Assembly: GCF_000516985.1 (NCBI RefSeq)
Contig: NW_006917098.1
Location: forward strand, 2,170,001-2,234,000
DNA from: Pestalotiopsis fici W106-1
Lineage: Eukaryota; Ascomycota; Sordariomycetes; Amphisphaeriales; Sporocadaceae
Reading direction: 5' to 3'
Length of the DNA: 64,000 nt
Shown here: positions 28,173-40,000 of the stretch, piece after piece
Position numbering within the stretch: the stretch's first letter is position 1
Layout: every line of letters begins with the position of its first letter
The notes under the pieces: generated by a model
What the model saw: the letters and a program-made list of their open reading frames with translations, nothing else
Databases searched by the model: none
Told to the model about the DNA's origin: nothing
Made by a program: the position numbers and the translations under genes

Positions 28173-29687
28173 TCAATCAATGCCCGTCCAGTCTTTGCCC
28201 CAGTCACCACCCTCGGCAGCGTTGCCTTCGGTCGCAGGATCCCAATCGGGCTCGAGGCGCCAGGCGTCCTGTGGCTCAATGCCCATCTCAATGAGGTTGC
28301 AGCCGCGGTGTCCCCACTTGTCGGCAAAGACGCGGCGGCCGGCATCAATCATGGTCCGGACACCATCCTCGAACCCGGCAGGGTCGCGGTAAAAGGGCTC
28401 GCCGGCGCCACCGCCCTGCTTGGCCTGCCACGTGTTGCGCCAGATGCCGTCGTCGGCCCACTTGGCCTCCTGCATGCGCTCGGCGACAGCAACGAGATGC
28501 TGGAAGCTCTCTCCCTCCTTTTCGGTCCAGGCACGAACCTCGTACTCCTGCTTCTGCTCGGCCTCGAGCATGGGCCGGTTGGGATCGTTGAACAGCGGAT
28601 CGCCTTCAAAGCTGGCGTGGGCACGCGGTATCCGGAAGAGGGCGCCTACGTCGTCGAGACGTGAGTTGACGTCAAAGACCAGTCCGGCCTCGCTCTGCGG
28701 CTGCCAGTAGCCGGCCCAGTGGAGGCGGAGGTACATGTCGCAGTCGGAGCCGTAGAATGGGATGTGGGTATCCCAAGCGCCGACCTCGAGATAGGCGTCG
28801 CGCTTGACCAGGGTGAGGTGGTCGTAGGCAAAGAAATGCGTGGCCCATGGGGGCATATCGGGCCCATTGAGGTAGCGGAGCAGACCTACGGCTCGCTCGT
28901 AGATGGTGGCGTAGGGGTCCTGGTCATAGTCGTGATCGCGGTCCTTCTTCTGAACCTCCTCATCTGAAAAGACAATAACGTCCTGGTGACTCCAGAAGAA
29001 ATTCTCCCAGCCCCGCTGGAGGGCAATATTGAGATAGTAATTCTGCAACTGGGCAAAGGACAGAAGCGTCGGTGTCGTGATTACGTGCACACCAAGCAAT
29101 TTAAGCTGGGCGTGGTCGAGGAAGAAGGGATTCTGTAGGGTGAGCTTTGCGTCCTTGTTGGCGCGGAATGTGCCAGTATTTTCGACGACGAATATGTCAT
29201 CTGCAGGCCAACCAGCTGCGATATAGCTCGCTACACACTGCAAGAGCATTGGCCAGTTTCTCGTAAATCCGATGAACAATGGCGTGTGCTCGGGCACGTG
29301 AGGGTTTGGCGGCAGGTTGTCGGGCAACATGGGCGGCGCCCTCTTGTTCACCGTCAACCACGGGAAGGGGTCCTCGATTTTCGCATAGCCCAGCGGCATG
29401 GGTTTGTACACTTTTTCTCTGGGTGCTGCATCCTCTGTCGGTGACTGTTGTGGTCCAGCGACTGCTCCCTGGCCGTCATTGACTGGGCCGGTCAGCGGGA
29501 CAGCGGCGTCGGCTGCATTGGCCGCCTGGTCGGCATTTGGCTGTTGTAGATGGGGTCCGCGGTGGTGGTGCAGAGCCGGATACAAAAAGAGGCAGTAAAT
29601 CAACAAGGCGGCGCAAAGGGCCAGACTGTAGCGTGTAATAAGAGGCCGGGTAGGCACCCGCCTCATGAGCTCTTCCGCCTTTGACAT
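28173..29687 (-). CDS. Type II membrane glycosyltransferase, GT-A-like (intronless)
   Basis: 504-residue protein probably anchored in the Golgi membrane and transferring a sugar in the lumen; donor and acceptor are unknown. I chose the ATG at 29687 (MSKAEELMRRVPTRP), not the longer frame to 29972, because it places a short basic cytosolic tail before one hydrophobic segment at about residues 17-38. A proline/alanine-rich stem follows. The catalytic part starts near residue 134 (PLFIGFTRNWPMLLQC) and contains FFWSHQDVIVFSDEE near residue 230, then YGSDCDMYLRLHWAGY near 314. The latter resembles the acceptor-side motif of GT-A enzymes. The SHQD residues may take the place of a metal-binding DxD motif, but this is inference. 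I cannot place it in a named CAZy family. Confidence 0.8.
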   Translation of the reverse strand: MSKAEELMRRVPTRPLITRYSLALCAALLIYCLFLYPALHHHRGPHLQQPNADQAANAADAAVPLTGPVNDGQGAVAGPQQSPTEDAAPREKVYKPMPLGYAKIEDPFPWLTVNKRAPPMLPDNLPPNPHVPEHTPLFIGFTRNWPMLLQCVASYIAAGWPADDIFVVENTGTFRANKDAKLTLQNPFFLDHAQLKLLGVHVITTPTLLSFAQLQNYYLNIALQRGWENFFWSHQDVIVFSDEEVQKKDRDHDYDQDPYATIYERAVGLLRYLNGPDMPPWATHFFAYDHLTLVKRDAYLEVGAWDTHIPFYGSDCDMYLRLHWAGYWQPQSEAGLVFDVNSRLDDVGALFRIPRAHASFEGDPLFNDPNRPMLEAEQKQEYEVRAWTEKEGESFQHLVAVAERMQEAKWADDGIWRNTWQAKQGGGAGEPFYRDPAGFEDGVRTMIDAGRRVFADKWGHRGCNLIEMGIEPQDAWRLEPDWDPATEGNAAEGGDWGKDWTGID

Positions 29688-32600
29688 TTGAAGCACTACT
29701 GCTGCTGCTGCTGCTGCCGGTGCTAGTATTATAAGACCATGATTGACGGCGGCTGCGCCCCGTGTCTCTGATTGAAATAATAGTGTGGGGGAGAGGAACA
29801 CGTTTTTCTTTTGGTCTCTGCCGTCAATTGAGCAAAGCTTCGGACGAAAAGACGACGAATACCCGCTGCGTGTCTCTGGAGTAGGTCGGTCCTGCAGGCG
29901 ACTACCACTGACTGACTGGGTCTCAGGTACCAAGCAGATATATGGAGGTAATGGTAGCCAAAAGTTATGCAATCGTAATCAGATAAGGATGACGCGGCGT
30001 CCCCTTCAGTTGGCGCAAAGAAACAACCTCCCCCCGCGAAGCCGTGCGTTTTGACCTGATTATAAGCTAGGTTCTGTACGCGTTTTCCTTGCCAAAAGTA
30101 ATGGAGCCAGCTGTAACGGTTTTTTCTTCTTTTATCAATGGCGAGAGACGACAGGCAATTGGATCATGACGACTTCCAGAGCCTAGGTAAGTAGCAAAGA
30201 GTGAGCTCAAGCCCCCAAAACTTTGTCTAGTACAAATGAGTCTAAGCAAAGTACAAGAAGAATAAAAAGATGGGATGAAAAAAAAAAAAGGACGGATGAA
30301 GTAGGAAGAGGATGAATGCGAAGAGGAGAGAGAAAGAGAGAGGGATAAAAAAAAAGGTGTGATCCAAGCTCCTTACCTACTTTAGTCCGAAACGCACAGC
30401 ACACATGGGCGTCGTTCTTCTTTGCAACGGAAAGAGAGAGAAGGGGGAAAAAAAGGAATGATTTGAAAAACGGTTGTGTACTTTTCTCAGTTTATCATCT
30501 GCAACTACCTGGCAAGTAACAGCAGCAAGCAGCAAGCAGCCAGCAAAGCCATGCATGCAATTAATTAATTCAAGCGAACGAGCGGCGAACAAGCAACCAA
30601 CGTGCGACCTTAGCAGTAGTCCTGAGAATATGGTTTTTTTTTTTTTCGTTCTGGTCTCCATGTACAAATCAAATCAGGGGTGTGGTAAAGAGAGGGTGGA
30701 TTTCCGGTTGGTTCACGTTGGCTGCTGCTGCTAGCTAGCTTCTGCTGGGGCTTTCTTTCCCTTGTCGATCGGCGTTCCTCTGCTGCTCGCTCCTTGGCTC
30801 CCCTTCCAGTAGATTGCCAAGACGGCAGATAGGCCACTTTTTTTTTTTTGTGGTGCACTGCACGCAAGCAGTACCTGGCCTAGCGCAATGTAGGTACCCA
30901 GAGGATAGTGTAGCACTGTTGTAGTGTATTCTGTGCAGGAGGGGGGAAGGGGATATCCCTCTGAAGTGCTTCTCTCGTAGCAGCAACCGACTTGGCGGAA
31001 AAAAAAAAAGGCTTATCGAAGATCCCCGAGATGGGTGATCAGAAAAGGGCCAATGCTGGCTGGAATGGATTACTGTGTATGATATGCTTTGGGGCTTGGG
31101 GGGCTGGTGGGATTTGGAGGGCCATGTATCTTTGATTTTGTCCCGGTATTGATTGAGGCTCCATTACATTACATCACATACAGGCTGAAGGAAGAGGAGG
31201 CGGAGGAGGAAGAGGAGGAGGAGAAGGATGGAGGAACATTGAAGCTTGCTGCTCCTGCTACTTTTTACTGTGTACTACTGCAAGCATGCAAGCCTACAAT
31301 ATACATTCACATTATAATTACCTCCATTATCTAGGTACTCATCTGCAACCTCTACCCATTACCTACACCACTTTGATCTCCACCTGCCCGCTTCAGAGAG
31401 AGACTTGGTCTCCCAAGAAGAGGCCAAGAGTTCTTAATGAATTGCTGGGCGCCTTGTTTTTTTGACTGCTGCTGCTTCTTCTTTTTCTCTAGTTGGGGCC
31501 TTGCATGGTAGTGTTCCTTAGTCCAGAGGGGGATCGATCAATCAGGTCAAAAGGACTCTAGGGTTCATCCGCTCCCCCATCTCCCCAGTAAAGGCAAGGA
31601 AAGGATACCAGGTAGCCACGAGGGGTGTCCTCGGGGGGTCGGATCTGATTCTGTTCTGGCCAGCTTGCATCCCCAATCAATCTTATTCGTACTGCCTACT
31701 GTGTACGAGCTACCTGCTGCTACCTACCTCCATCATTTCATCATGTCATGTTGTGTTTACGCCAGATTGTCATGTTGGATTGTAAACAGGATTCGACCAA
31801 ACAGGATTCGACCAAACAGGATTCGACCAAACAGGATTCCGAACAGTCGAGATGCTGCGGCTGGAATTAGAATAAACTTATTTTTGAGCCGCTTAGCATA
31901 TGGTTCACTCTTAATTGTCTTTCTTGCTTATTTTTGGCCGTTTATGCTCGCTGTGCAGTTTTTTTTTTAAGCTTCTTCTACAGCTTTAAATCATCCATCG
32001 TTCCAGAACAACAAGTTGGTTAGGTAGGTTTAAGCTCCCTTCCAGCGTTAGGTCCCAGATTTTAGGTTCTTGTCCACTTGGCCTAGTTAGTGCACATGCG
32101 CGTACGAGCAGCTAGCGCTACACATGCCATCTACTGCACATGTAATGTGTGTGTGCATTTATATAAGCTTACACGAGAATGGGCGATAATTCGTCTCTAC
32201 GAAGTACACACATATATACATACAATAGCAGATTGCTTTTGAGTTTGGTTGTCTCATTCTCTCTCTTTTTTCGTCTGAACTTCTCTATTATATGCAGGAA
32301 GAAGAATCAGGAGGAACAAATATCTCGCACCAATCAATCCGCTTGAACATCAAGGTGATCTGCACTGGATGCAACGCACGCCACTTTTCAATCTCCAATC
32401 TGCAGAAGGGGGGGAGACATTAGCCAGCTGAGACGCACCTGTTGCCTGGGGAAATCTCCCCTTACAATTGCCCAGACCGAGAAGGACTTAGGGGGGGACG
32501 TAAAAGAAAAACATTTGAAAGGACAAGAGATTATATGGTATATAATACTCTATAGTATCCGCCAGGCCTTGTGTATACTGTATTGTATTATACCCGAGCA

Positions 32601-34070
32601 TTCTTTATTTGTAAAAATAGCTAAGCGACACCAAGAAAAAGGCGACGCCCGCTAGATAGGCTGTAGAATCTGGATACGACGCCCGACGACGCATCAGCAA
32701 TTCAACAAACATGAGCATAATCGGATTTAGGTTAAGCGAACCACCACCCCCGGGGGAGCCGCCCACCCTCTCGTTCGGGTCCTCGGGAAACGGACGAAAA
32801 AGATTGCATGGCTTTTTTCGTTCGCTGTCCTTTTCTGTCTTGTCGGGTTGGGGCGCTCTACCTACCTATTTCGGAAACGAAGAAAAAAAATAAAAGCATC
32901 CCTGGATGTGAAGAGGTGGCGGGAGGACGGGCACCCAAATTCTGTACAGACAATTCACTTTTGGCTGGCCAGCCGCAACCTCGCCTAATATCGATTTGGG
33001 GAGGGAAACCTCAACGTCGTATCTCCGTCCGGGCATCCGAACAATCGGCAGCATGTGCCTGGCTGGTCAGTATAATGGAAGAATGCGTGGCAGGTAGAGA
33101 AGCTCCTCCCCCCTTCAAAGTATGTATGCATTGCCTATCATGTGTTTGTATTATGTGCCCAATCTCTTGCACAAGCTCGATAGAGAGTCTCTTCTCAGTC
33201 GGGCAATTGCATCGCACACAAATGAACACATGTTTTGGTGCTCTTATCTATATCTCGTAATGGAAGACGGTCCTCCGAACCGACCCCGAAAGAGGCATTG
33301 TGTAGATCAAACAGGTACAAGCGAACATCTTGGAAGCAGAAGAATAAGAAAAAGCAAAACTTTGATGCTCGGCACATGCTGTGTCATGTCAAATCCAAAA
33401 CTTCCCGATCTCGGGTAGATATCCCCACAGTCTTGGTAACTCCCATGCAAAATCGAGGTAATGAAGGTGAATGAAAGATGAGCAGGGCGCAAACGTAACT
33501 ATTAGGTCGGTTTGAATTGTTGTTTCCTCGCTTTCTATGATTGTGCTCTTTCGACTCGTCAACAGCACACAACCTATAGTACAGTGTAGTATAACCCCCT
33601 CGTCCCCTGAACTATTCTTTGGCCATACCATCGTGACGGCCAGTGAATGAAAAGAAGACCAAATACAAAGAATCGGACAATAAAAGGTAATGTACAGAGA
33701 AGGGAAAAAAGGTATTTGTTGGGCCAGTCAAATTGCAAAGGTAATACCGTCCTTCAAGCCTCGACAAATAGTCGCATGTCTAGATCGTCAAGGCCGTGTA
33801 CGTAGCACGCCAATTGTATCGGAACACAACTGACAAGGAACACGGACCTTCTGTCGAGATCACCCTCCTATGTGTATCCTGAACACCTATTTTGTACAAC
33901 ATCTCGTTTTTCTTTTCTTTGTAACAACAAGGTCCATATCCCAACCTCTCGCAAATGGTATCTCGTCAAAAACAAACAAAAGAACATTATCACATCTAAC
34001 CAGATGCCTGCCACAGTCATGAGTTAATCGTCTCCTAAGCTTACTTTCTTTTCTTTTTCTTTTGCATGTT
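29688..34070. other. 4.4 kb spacer rich in simple repeats, no gene seen
   Basis: Contains the glycosyltransferase promoter on its left and the 3' region of the DOCK gene on its right. It holds many A or T homopolymers, a GA-rich tract (about 31,189-31,230), a 15-nt tandem repeat at 31,784 and several copies of the ACCTACCTA word. Open frames are short and without domains; the 150-codon plus frame at 32,808-33,260 has no recognisable features. Confidence 0.55.
31784..31839. repeat. 15-nt tandem repeat, 3.7 copies
   Basis: Unit AAACAGGATTCGACC is repeated three times perfectly, followed by a partial fourth copy of 11 nt. The unit length is a multiple of three and it lies in a 101-codon frame (RIRPN repeated), but nothing else suggests coding. 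Confidence 0.95.
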
Positions 34071-37000
34071 TTACTCCTCCTCGACCCCGCCTATGAAGCC
34101 GTTGGGCTTTCCTCGTTTGCTTCCGCCGAGCTTCAACAAGCTCAGCCGTTTTCTAACGCTTCCAAGTCTCGGCGTGCCGCTGTCAAACGCTTTCTCGGAG
34201 CCCTTCTCCGCAACGCCAACCCTTTCACTGCTCTTGGGCGGTATGTCGTGCGCCCAATCAGGTGTGCCGTGTTCTGGGCTGTCATGAGGGTGGCCAAAAG
34301 GTTTGGCGCTGATGATGGTCTCATGCGATGAAGGGCCGCGGAAGAAGCTCCTCCTATTCTCCTTGCCCATGCTGCGCTGACTTCCCGGGTGGCTACTTGG
34401 CGTCGTGTTGGAGTCGTTCTCATGCAATCCGATGACGCCCTCACCATTCGACTCTCGAGATTCTTTGCGTCGGCCACCAAGGAAACTGAGCCGAGTACCT
34501 CGTTGCTTAACAGAGATGGGCTGTACGGTTGCCGCTTCCTCTACAACGCCACCGCCAAGGACGTATGCATTTCCGTCGCCCTGCTGCTTAATCGGGGAGC
34601 TCTCATTGACGGGAGAAGCCTTGCGCCATGTTGGAGACGGCACAGATGAGTTGACATCTCGCACGGGTTGAGTCGGACTGAAGATTTCAATCTCTGGTGC
34701 AAATGTTTGCTCAAACACTGCACTCTGATTAGCATCACATGACCAAGTCACATTAAGCGAAACAAACTTACGTGGATACAGATCCTTGTATCCATTGGTG
34801 AGGATCGTATTTCTGCTCTGTGAGAAATTTGTCAAACATCTCTTGATCATGATGGCATGGTCGACGAGCGCCATCTTGATAGCCGTCTCTTGTTCGTTCA
34901 GCTCGGGCTCATCAACTTCGCCGTTTTCATCGTCCTCATCATCCGTGTCTGGACTGGGCAGAAGTTGTCGATAGCATACCACACTGTTCTCGGACTCGGG
35001 GTTGATTGAAACGCCAATAGCATCCACAAGAAGCTGTGCAACGCTGTCGTCCTCGGACAGTCGCTTTTCCACCGTGGTCATCTCTTGTGTCTTGCGCACG
35101 ATGCGCTCAATGGCCGTCTCCTTAGCGCCCAGTTGAAGCTCCTCGACCTGGACAATCTCGCTGCGGCGCAAGATGGTCGGGAACGACTCTGCTGTGTGGT
35201 ACAGAATCTTCTCGGCATGGTGCTCGTGGACAGGGCCAGACGTATTGCGCTTGGAAGTGATGGAGAACAATTGTGGATGGGCTGAGAGGAGGTAGTCACG
35301 GATGGCTTGAGGAACCTTGGCACGTTGGAATACATGATGCGTCAGGTCTCTGTGCGGGCTCAGCGAGGTGATGACCAAGAATTGTCCCTCAACTTCGCTG
35401 TCCACATCGCCAGTGGTCAAGACTTGAGCAGCCGGGTACTGCTCCTGCATACGATCCGTGAATGCAGATGTTCTCTCCGTAGGGGAACCTTCATAAACGA
35501 ATTCCTTGTCGCGCAGACTTGGTGGGAAGCCCAAACCCTTGAAGACAACCTTGAAGTATTTGGGCACCAGCTTGTCGCTCTTGGTGAGCGTCTCGTAAAT
35601 GTTGGCAATGGCGCGCTCCGTCCTTGCAAGCTTTGCAAATTCAAAGACATTGTTTTCGTATTGATACTGGAGTTCCTTGTAGGCGGCAAGTGCACTACTC
35701 CAAGCCTCACCTTCTTCAAAGTGCTTAATCATGTCGAAGTAGATGCGTTCTTTGCGCTCAAAGTGAGTTTGCGCCGGGAATGCGGGATCCGACAAGGCAC
35801 TCGTAATCTTAACCGGGTTCCAGTCGTAGAGTTCCGCGTGCAGACGCAATGCCAAGCCAGCTTCCGCATGATTTCTAGCACCTGCTTGGAGCCTGGCAAG
35901 CTGATGTACGTATCGTATAAAGATCTCCTCTTTTTGCATGTCACGCAAGAACTCCATTAGTCTGAGGCGACTGATGAGTTGTGAAGCAGCACTACCGCCC
36001 TCTCCGCTGTGAACAGCAACCAGCAGGTCCAGGAACTCGTCAACTGTGCCAATCAGATCTTGGAGCGCAGTGTACAGCGGCTCGCCCTCAACCTGAGACA
36101 AGGGCGCAAAGCGATCAAGAAGTTCCGTGATGAACAACTTTTGGAGAACGCTCTCGGTGATTTGCTTGTCCTTGAAGTAGAAATCCAGGTAGTCGATCAT
36201 CTCCATTTGGATTGCTGACAGATCCTCGCTCAATGTCCACTCGCTGACAATCATGGTTTGCAAAACTTCAACGGCCATCTTTCTGAGGCCTTCATGCACG
36301 CTGAGACAAAGCTCAACAATAGGCCCCACAAGCGTGGGCACATATTGAACCTGGTAGCCGCCCATTTTGTCGAGTCCATAACGCGTACGTTCGTCGGGCG
36401 TTGCGTCCCAACCAATTGCCTCCCAAGTCCGTCGAAGGAGCTCGGCACCATGCTCTCTGACATCGCCAGCAATCTTCCAAACCGCGCGACGTTTTTGTTC
36501 TGGGAAGGTCTCAAGAGCCAAGCAGCCGTTACTAACCAGTTTAAGGAGAGTAGTGAAGAACATTTTCCACAGTTCGGTGTTGAAACCCTCGGCCTCGTCG
36601 GGATCGGGCAGGCAGCTGTCCAAAAGGATACTGGCAAGATATTGCAATGACTTCATCACGGATTTGTGGTGGAAAATGTGGACGCTCAGCCACGTTGAGG
36701 GGAAGGCCTCGCCCTGTAGGATGCTCATGTGTACTTGTAAAGCGTTGTGTACATGTGTGGCAACGTCGCCATCCGCCAGCTCTAGCTGCATACCGCTCGG
36801 CGAGTTGGAAAGGGCCGATAAGACAGCTGAAAGCTCAATGAGAGCTTCGTCAAACTGGGCGGTTCCATTGATTGCCTTGGTTGGAAATGGGTAGGAGGAA
36901 GGGAAGAGAAGAGATAGCCGCGCCTTTGGCTTGAGCTCCGTTTGCTGGATGGCTAGGTACGACTCGAGAATCTTTGGGATGTAGTCGGGGATCTCGGGTC

Positions 37001-40000
37001 CAAGGTGATATACCTGGCTTGCGAGCACAGAGCAACACAGGCGCACTTGTTCCTTCCACTGGTCAGAGACGACATCTGGAGTGCCCCAGTGAGGGGCGAT
37101 CCAGCGGACAGTGTTGGCACATAGGGCTTGACGCTGCTCTGGGTTCGAAAACAAATCAAGTTTGGAATAGTTGATGATGAGAACCAACTTATAGAGAACC
37201 AATTTGCCTTTGACTGAAGTACAGGAGTCCATGAAGTCAATGGCGATGTGAAGGATCTCCTCAGTCGTCAACAACCCCGTAAGTTCTGGCAACCACGTAT
37301 GGAAATGTTGGACCGCGAGTGTCTGACTGCCTACAAGTACTGCTTTGTTGCTTCGCATCATCGCGTCCAATGCCTTAAAAATAGACTGTAGATGGCGAGT
37401 GAAGCCGGGATTGGTGCTAGTAATACCGATGTCGGCTTCCTTGACTTTCTGTTGACCGCGGGCATGTGTGATGAACTTAAGTATGTGCCTGACAACTTTG
37501 AGCGTTGCTCTCAGCTTTCTTGCAGACTCAGGCTCAGTCGGTTTCGATAGTAGCCGGGTAAAAGATCGGACAAGACACGGCGTGGCGAACGGGTAATTAA
37601 ACTTCTTCTCGGCGTACTGGTCCACAAGTGGAATAAGGTTGAATCTTCGGTCGTGGACAATTCCAAGAACACGAACAAGAGCCATGAATACCAAGTCTTC
37701 GTACTCATCGTTGTTCTGATACTCCACCAGAATGCCAAAGAGGGCGTCGAGCACATCGCTCAGCAGCTTGACCACCTCGATTTCTGGCACAAAGATCAAC
37801 TGCTTCAACAGATGGGGGATATCTTCTTTGGGTTGCTCTTTCCACCTCAGCAAGCCAAGAACTGTTCGGTCTTGCGAAAATCGGGTGCTGCACAAGTATG
37901 TTTGTACCCTCAAGGCGGCAAGCGGTCCGGTCACATCGCTTGGTTCGTTCCTAGTGCCCCATGGTAGAGTGAGGTAGCCTCCTCTACCGCTGGGCCCAGC
38001 GTGCGGCGTCTGCGTAAACTCGTCTAGCTTATAGAGCAGCAGTGTATGAGGGCCGTCTTTCACAAATGCCTGTTGATCCCACAGTGGAATGTAGCTTACA
38101 GCAAATGGCGCATTGGGCAGATCCGATAGAGTCATCAACACATGACACGACATCACATCGGACGGCTCAAGCGAAAGCCGTAGCGTCTGCCTCCAAGGCT
38201 CGCCTCGTTCAACTGCAAAGGACCTCCAGGTTGTAAGGACCTCGCCATTTGATGAGGGGAAGATGCAGTTCTCAATCTTTTCGCCCGATGGCCGCCGGAC
38301 CTCTAGACTCAGGACCAAGTTTCCACCATGGACATTACCCGAAATGGATGTTGCACTACCACCGAATCGTGATATTAAATTCTGGCGGGAGAGCAGGGCC
38401 TGATCCAGGGTGATATAAATATCAGATCTGGGTTTCGTGGGTGCACCAGAGAAGCCCATTTTGTTCGTTTTTGTGATACCTGACAATAAAGTTGGGGTTG
38501 ACTTGATAAGAGCATCGGCATCGGCGCTGTCAAATGCCTTGAGCTGCACCTGTAATCGATCTGCTCTCCGCGACTTTTCGTACTGCCCAGACTTACTGTC
38601 CAGTAGGTGGTTGATCAAGTCGTCCCAATCGTCGCCATGCTCCGGCTGCTCTGCTGTGAATCTTGTGGATGGCGACCATATCGTCATGACGTGTTCACTC
38701 TCGTCGGGCTGCTTCATGATTTGGTTCAATTTCAAGACCCCCATGCCCACCATGCGCTCTGCCACCATATTGACTGACTGGGAGCCTTCTGCTGACACGG
38801 AAGCGGTCCTAGAGTTTGCCGTACCAGGGGGTAAACTGCCGTCTCTGCTCTCTTGGGTGTCGGTATTCGGTCGTTCCTCTTGCTCGGATAGCGCATCAAG
38901 TTTCATTCCTCCCCTAGAGAATGCTGACCTTGTCGATCCCCATACCATGCTCCTTCGAGAAGACTTACTCCCGCCAGACGAGACTGGTGTCTTTTCCTTG
39001 GAGAATCCCGACATTGCCTGAGCTACTGTTCCGGATCGCGATGGTGGCTTTCCAACAACTACCTGCTGGGGCGCACGAACCTTGACAACCAAGTAAAGTT
39101 CTGAATCCGCGGACGGCAGGTCGCCAATCTCGCTGGATGCCAAATCCGCGAAAAGCGTGCGCATCTGAGTGTTTCGCGCCATGTGGCCCATTGTACCACC
39201 AGCTGGCACCTCGATCACGTAGCTTTCCGAGAGAGCGACGGGGAAACCTCCGATGGGTTTGCTCACGAGGTAAACCACCAAAGTCGTAGCTTCATTAGAA
39301 GAGCCAGCAAAACTCTTGACGTCGACGAGAAGATGGTGCAAAGCCGTAAGTTCCACATTGGGCTGGGGCGGTTCGTCCAGTAGACTCATGACCGACTGTA
39401 ATTTGGTGATTTCGACAACCGAGTCGTCGCCAGTCAAAACCCGTCCGCGTTGGCTCGGGTCACGTACTATCACCTCTCCACCACACAGCTTGTTGCCCTT
39501 AACCAGATCCCAAACGGTCTTTTCGCGTAAAGCGTCGTACTCGGTGGCTGTCAGCACATTGTGTAAAAACTGTCGCCGCGATAAATCGAGAGTATTAATT
39601 AGCTGTGAGACTTTTTCTAATTTGGCATACTGGCGGGTTAGGAGAAGCTCATGCAGGTTGGTCGAGTGCCATTCGCGCAGGCACGAGGCTATCTCGTCGA
39701 TCAACGGCTCTGATATAGATGTGGGCGTCTCGTCGCCAATCTTGAGCATCGGCACGGGAGCAGGCGGCTTGGGGGCGCCAGGTTCCCGAGTCGCTGGTAC
39801 CGAGAGTCCGACTGGGGTGCCGCCGCGGTGAGAGATGGGACTCGCAGGCGAAGAAGAGGAGCCGGTATTGTTCTTAGACTTGCCGGGGCTCGACCTTGTG
39901 CGTTTCTTCTCGATGCTGGCAACCCCACTCTTGCCAGAATCGCTGCCAAAGCGCGCGGCTTCCTCCTCGCCTGCGTAGCTAGCATTGTCGTCGGTTGAAG

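Noticed and set aside
31784..31839. Possible CRISPR-like or regulatory repeat array
   Set aside because: Units are directly adjacent with no spacers, and the genome is eukaryotic; it is a minisatellite.
35307..39831. Several 100-217 codon plus-strand frames within the DOCK gene
   Set aside because: They lie opposite a long continuous coding frame with clear DOCK domains and are shadows of it.
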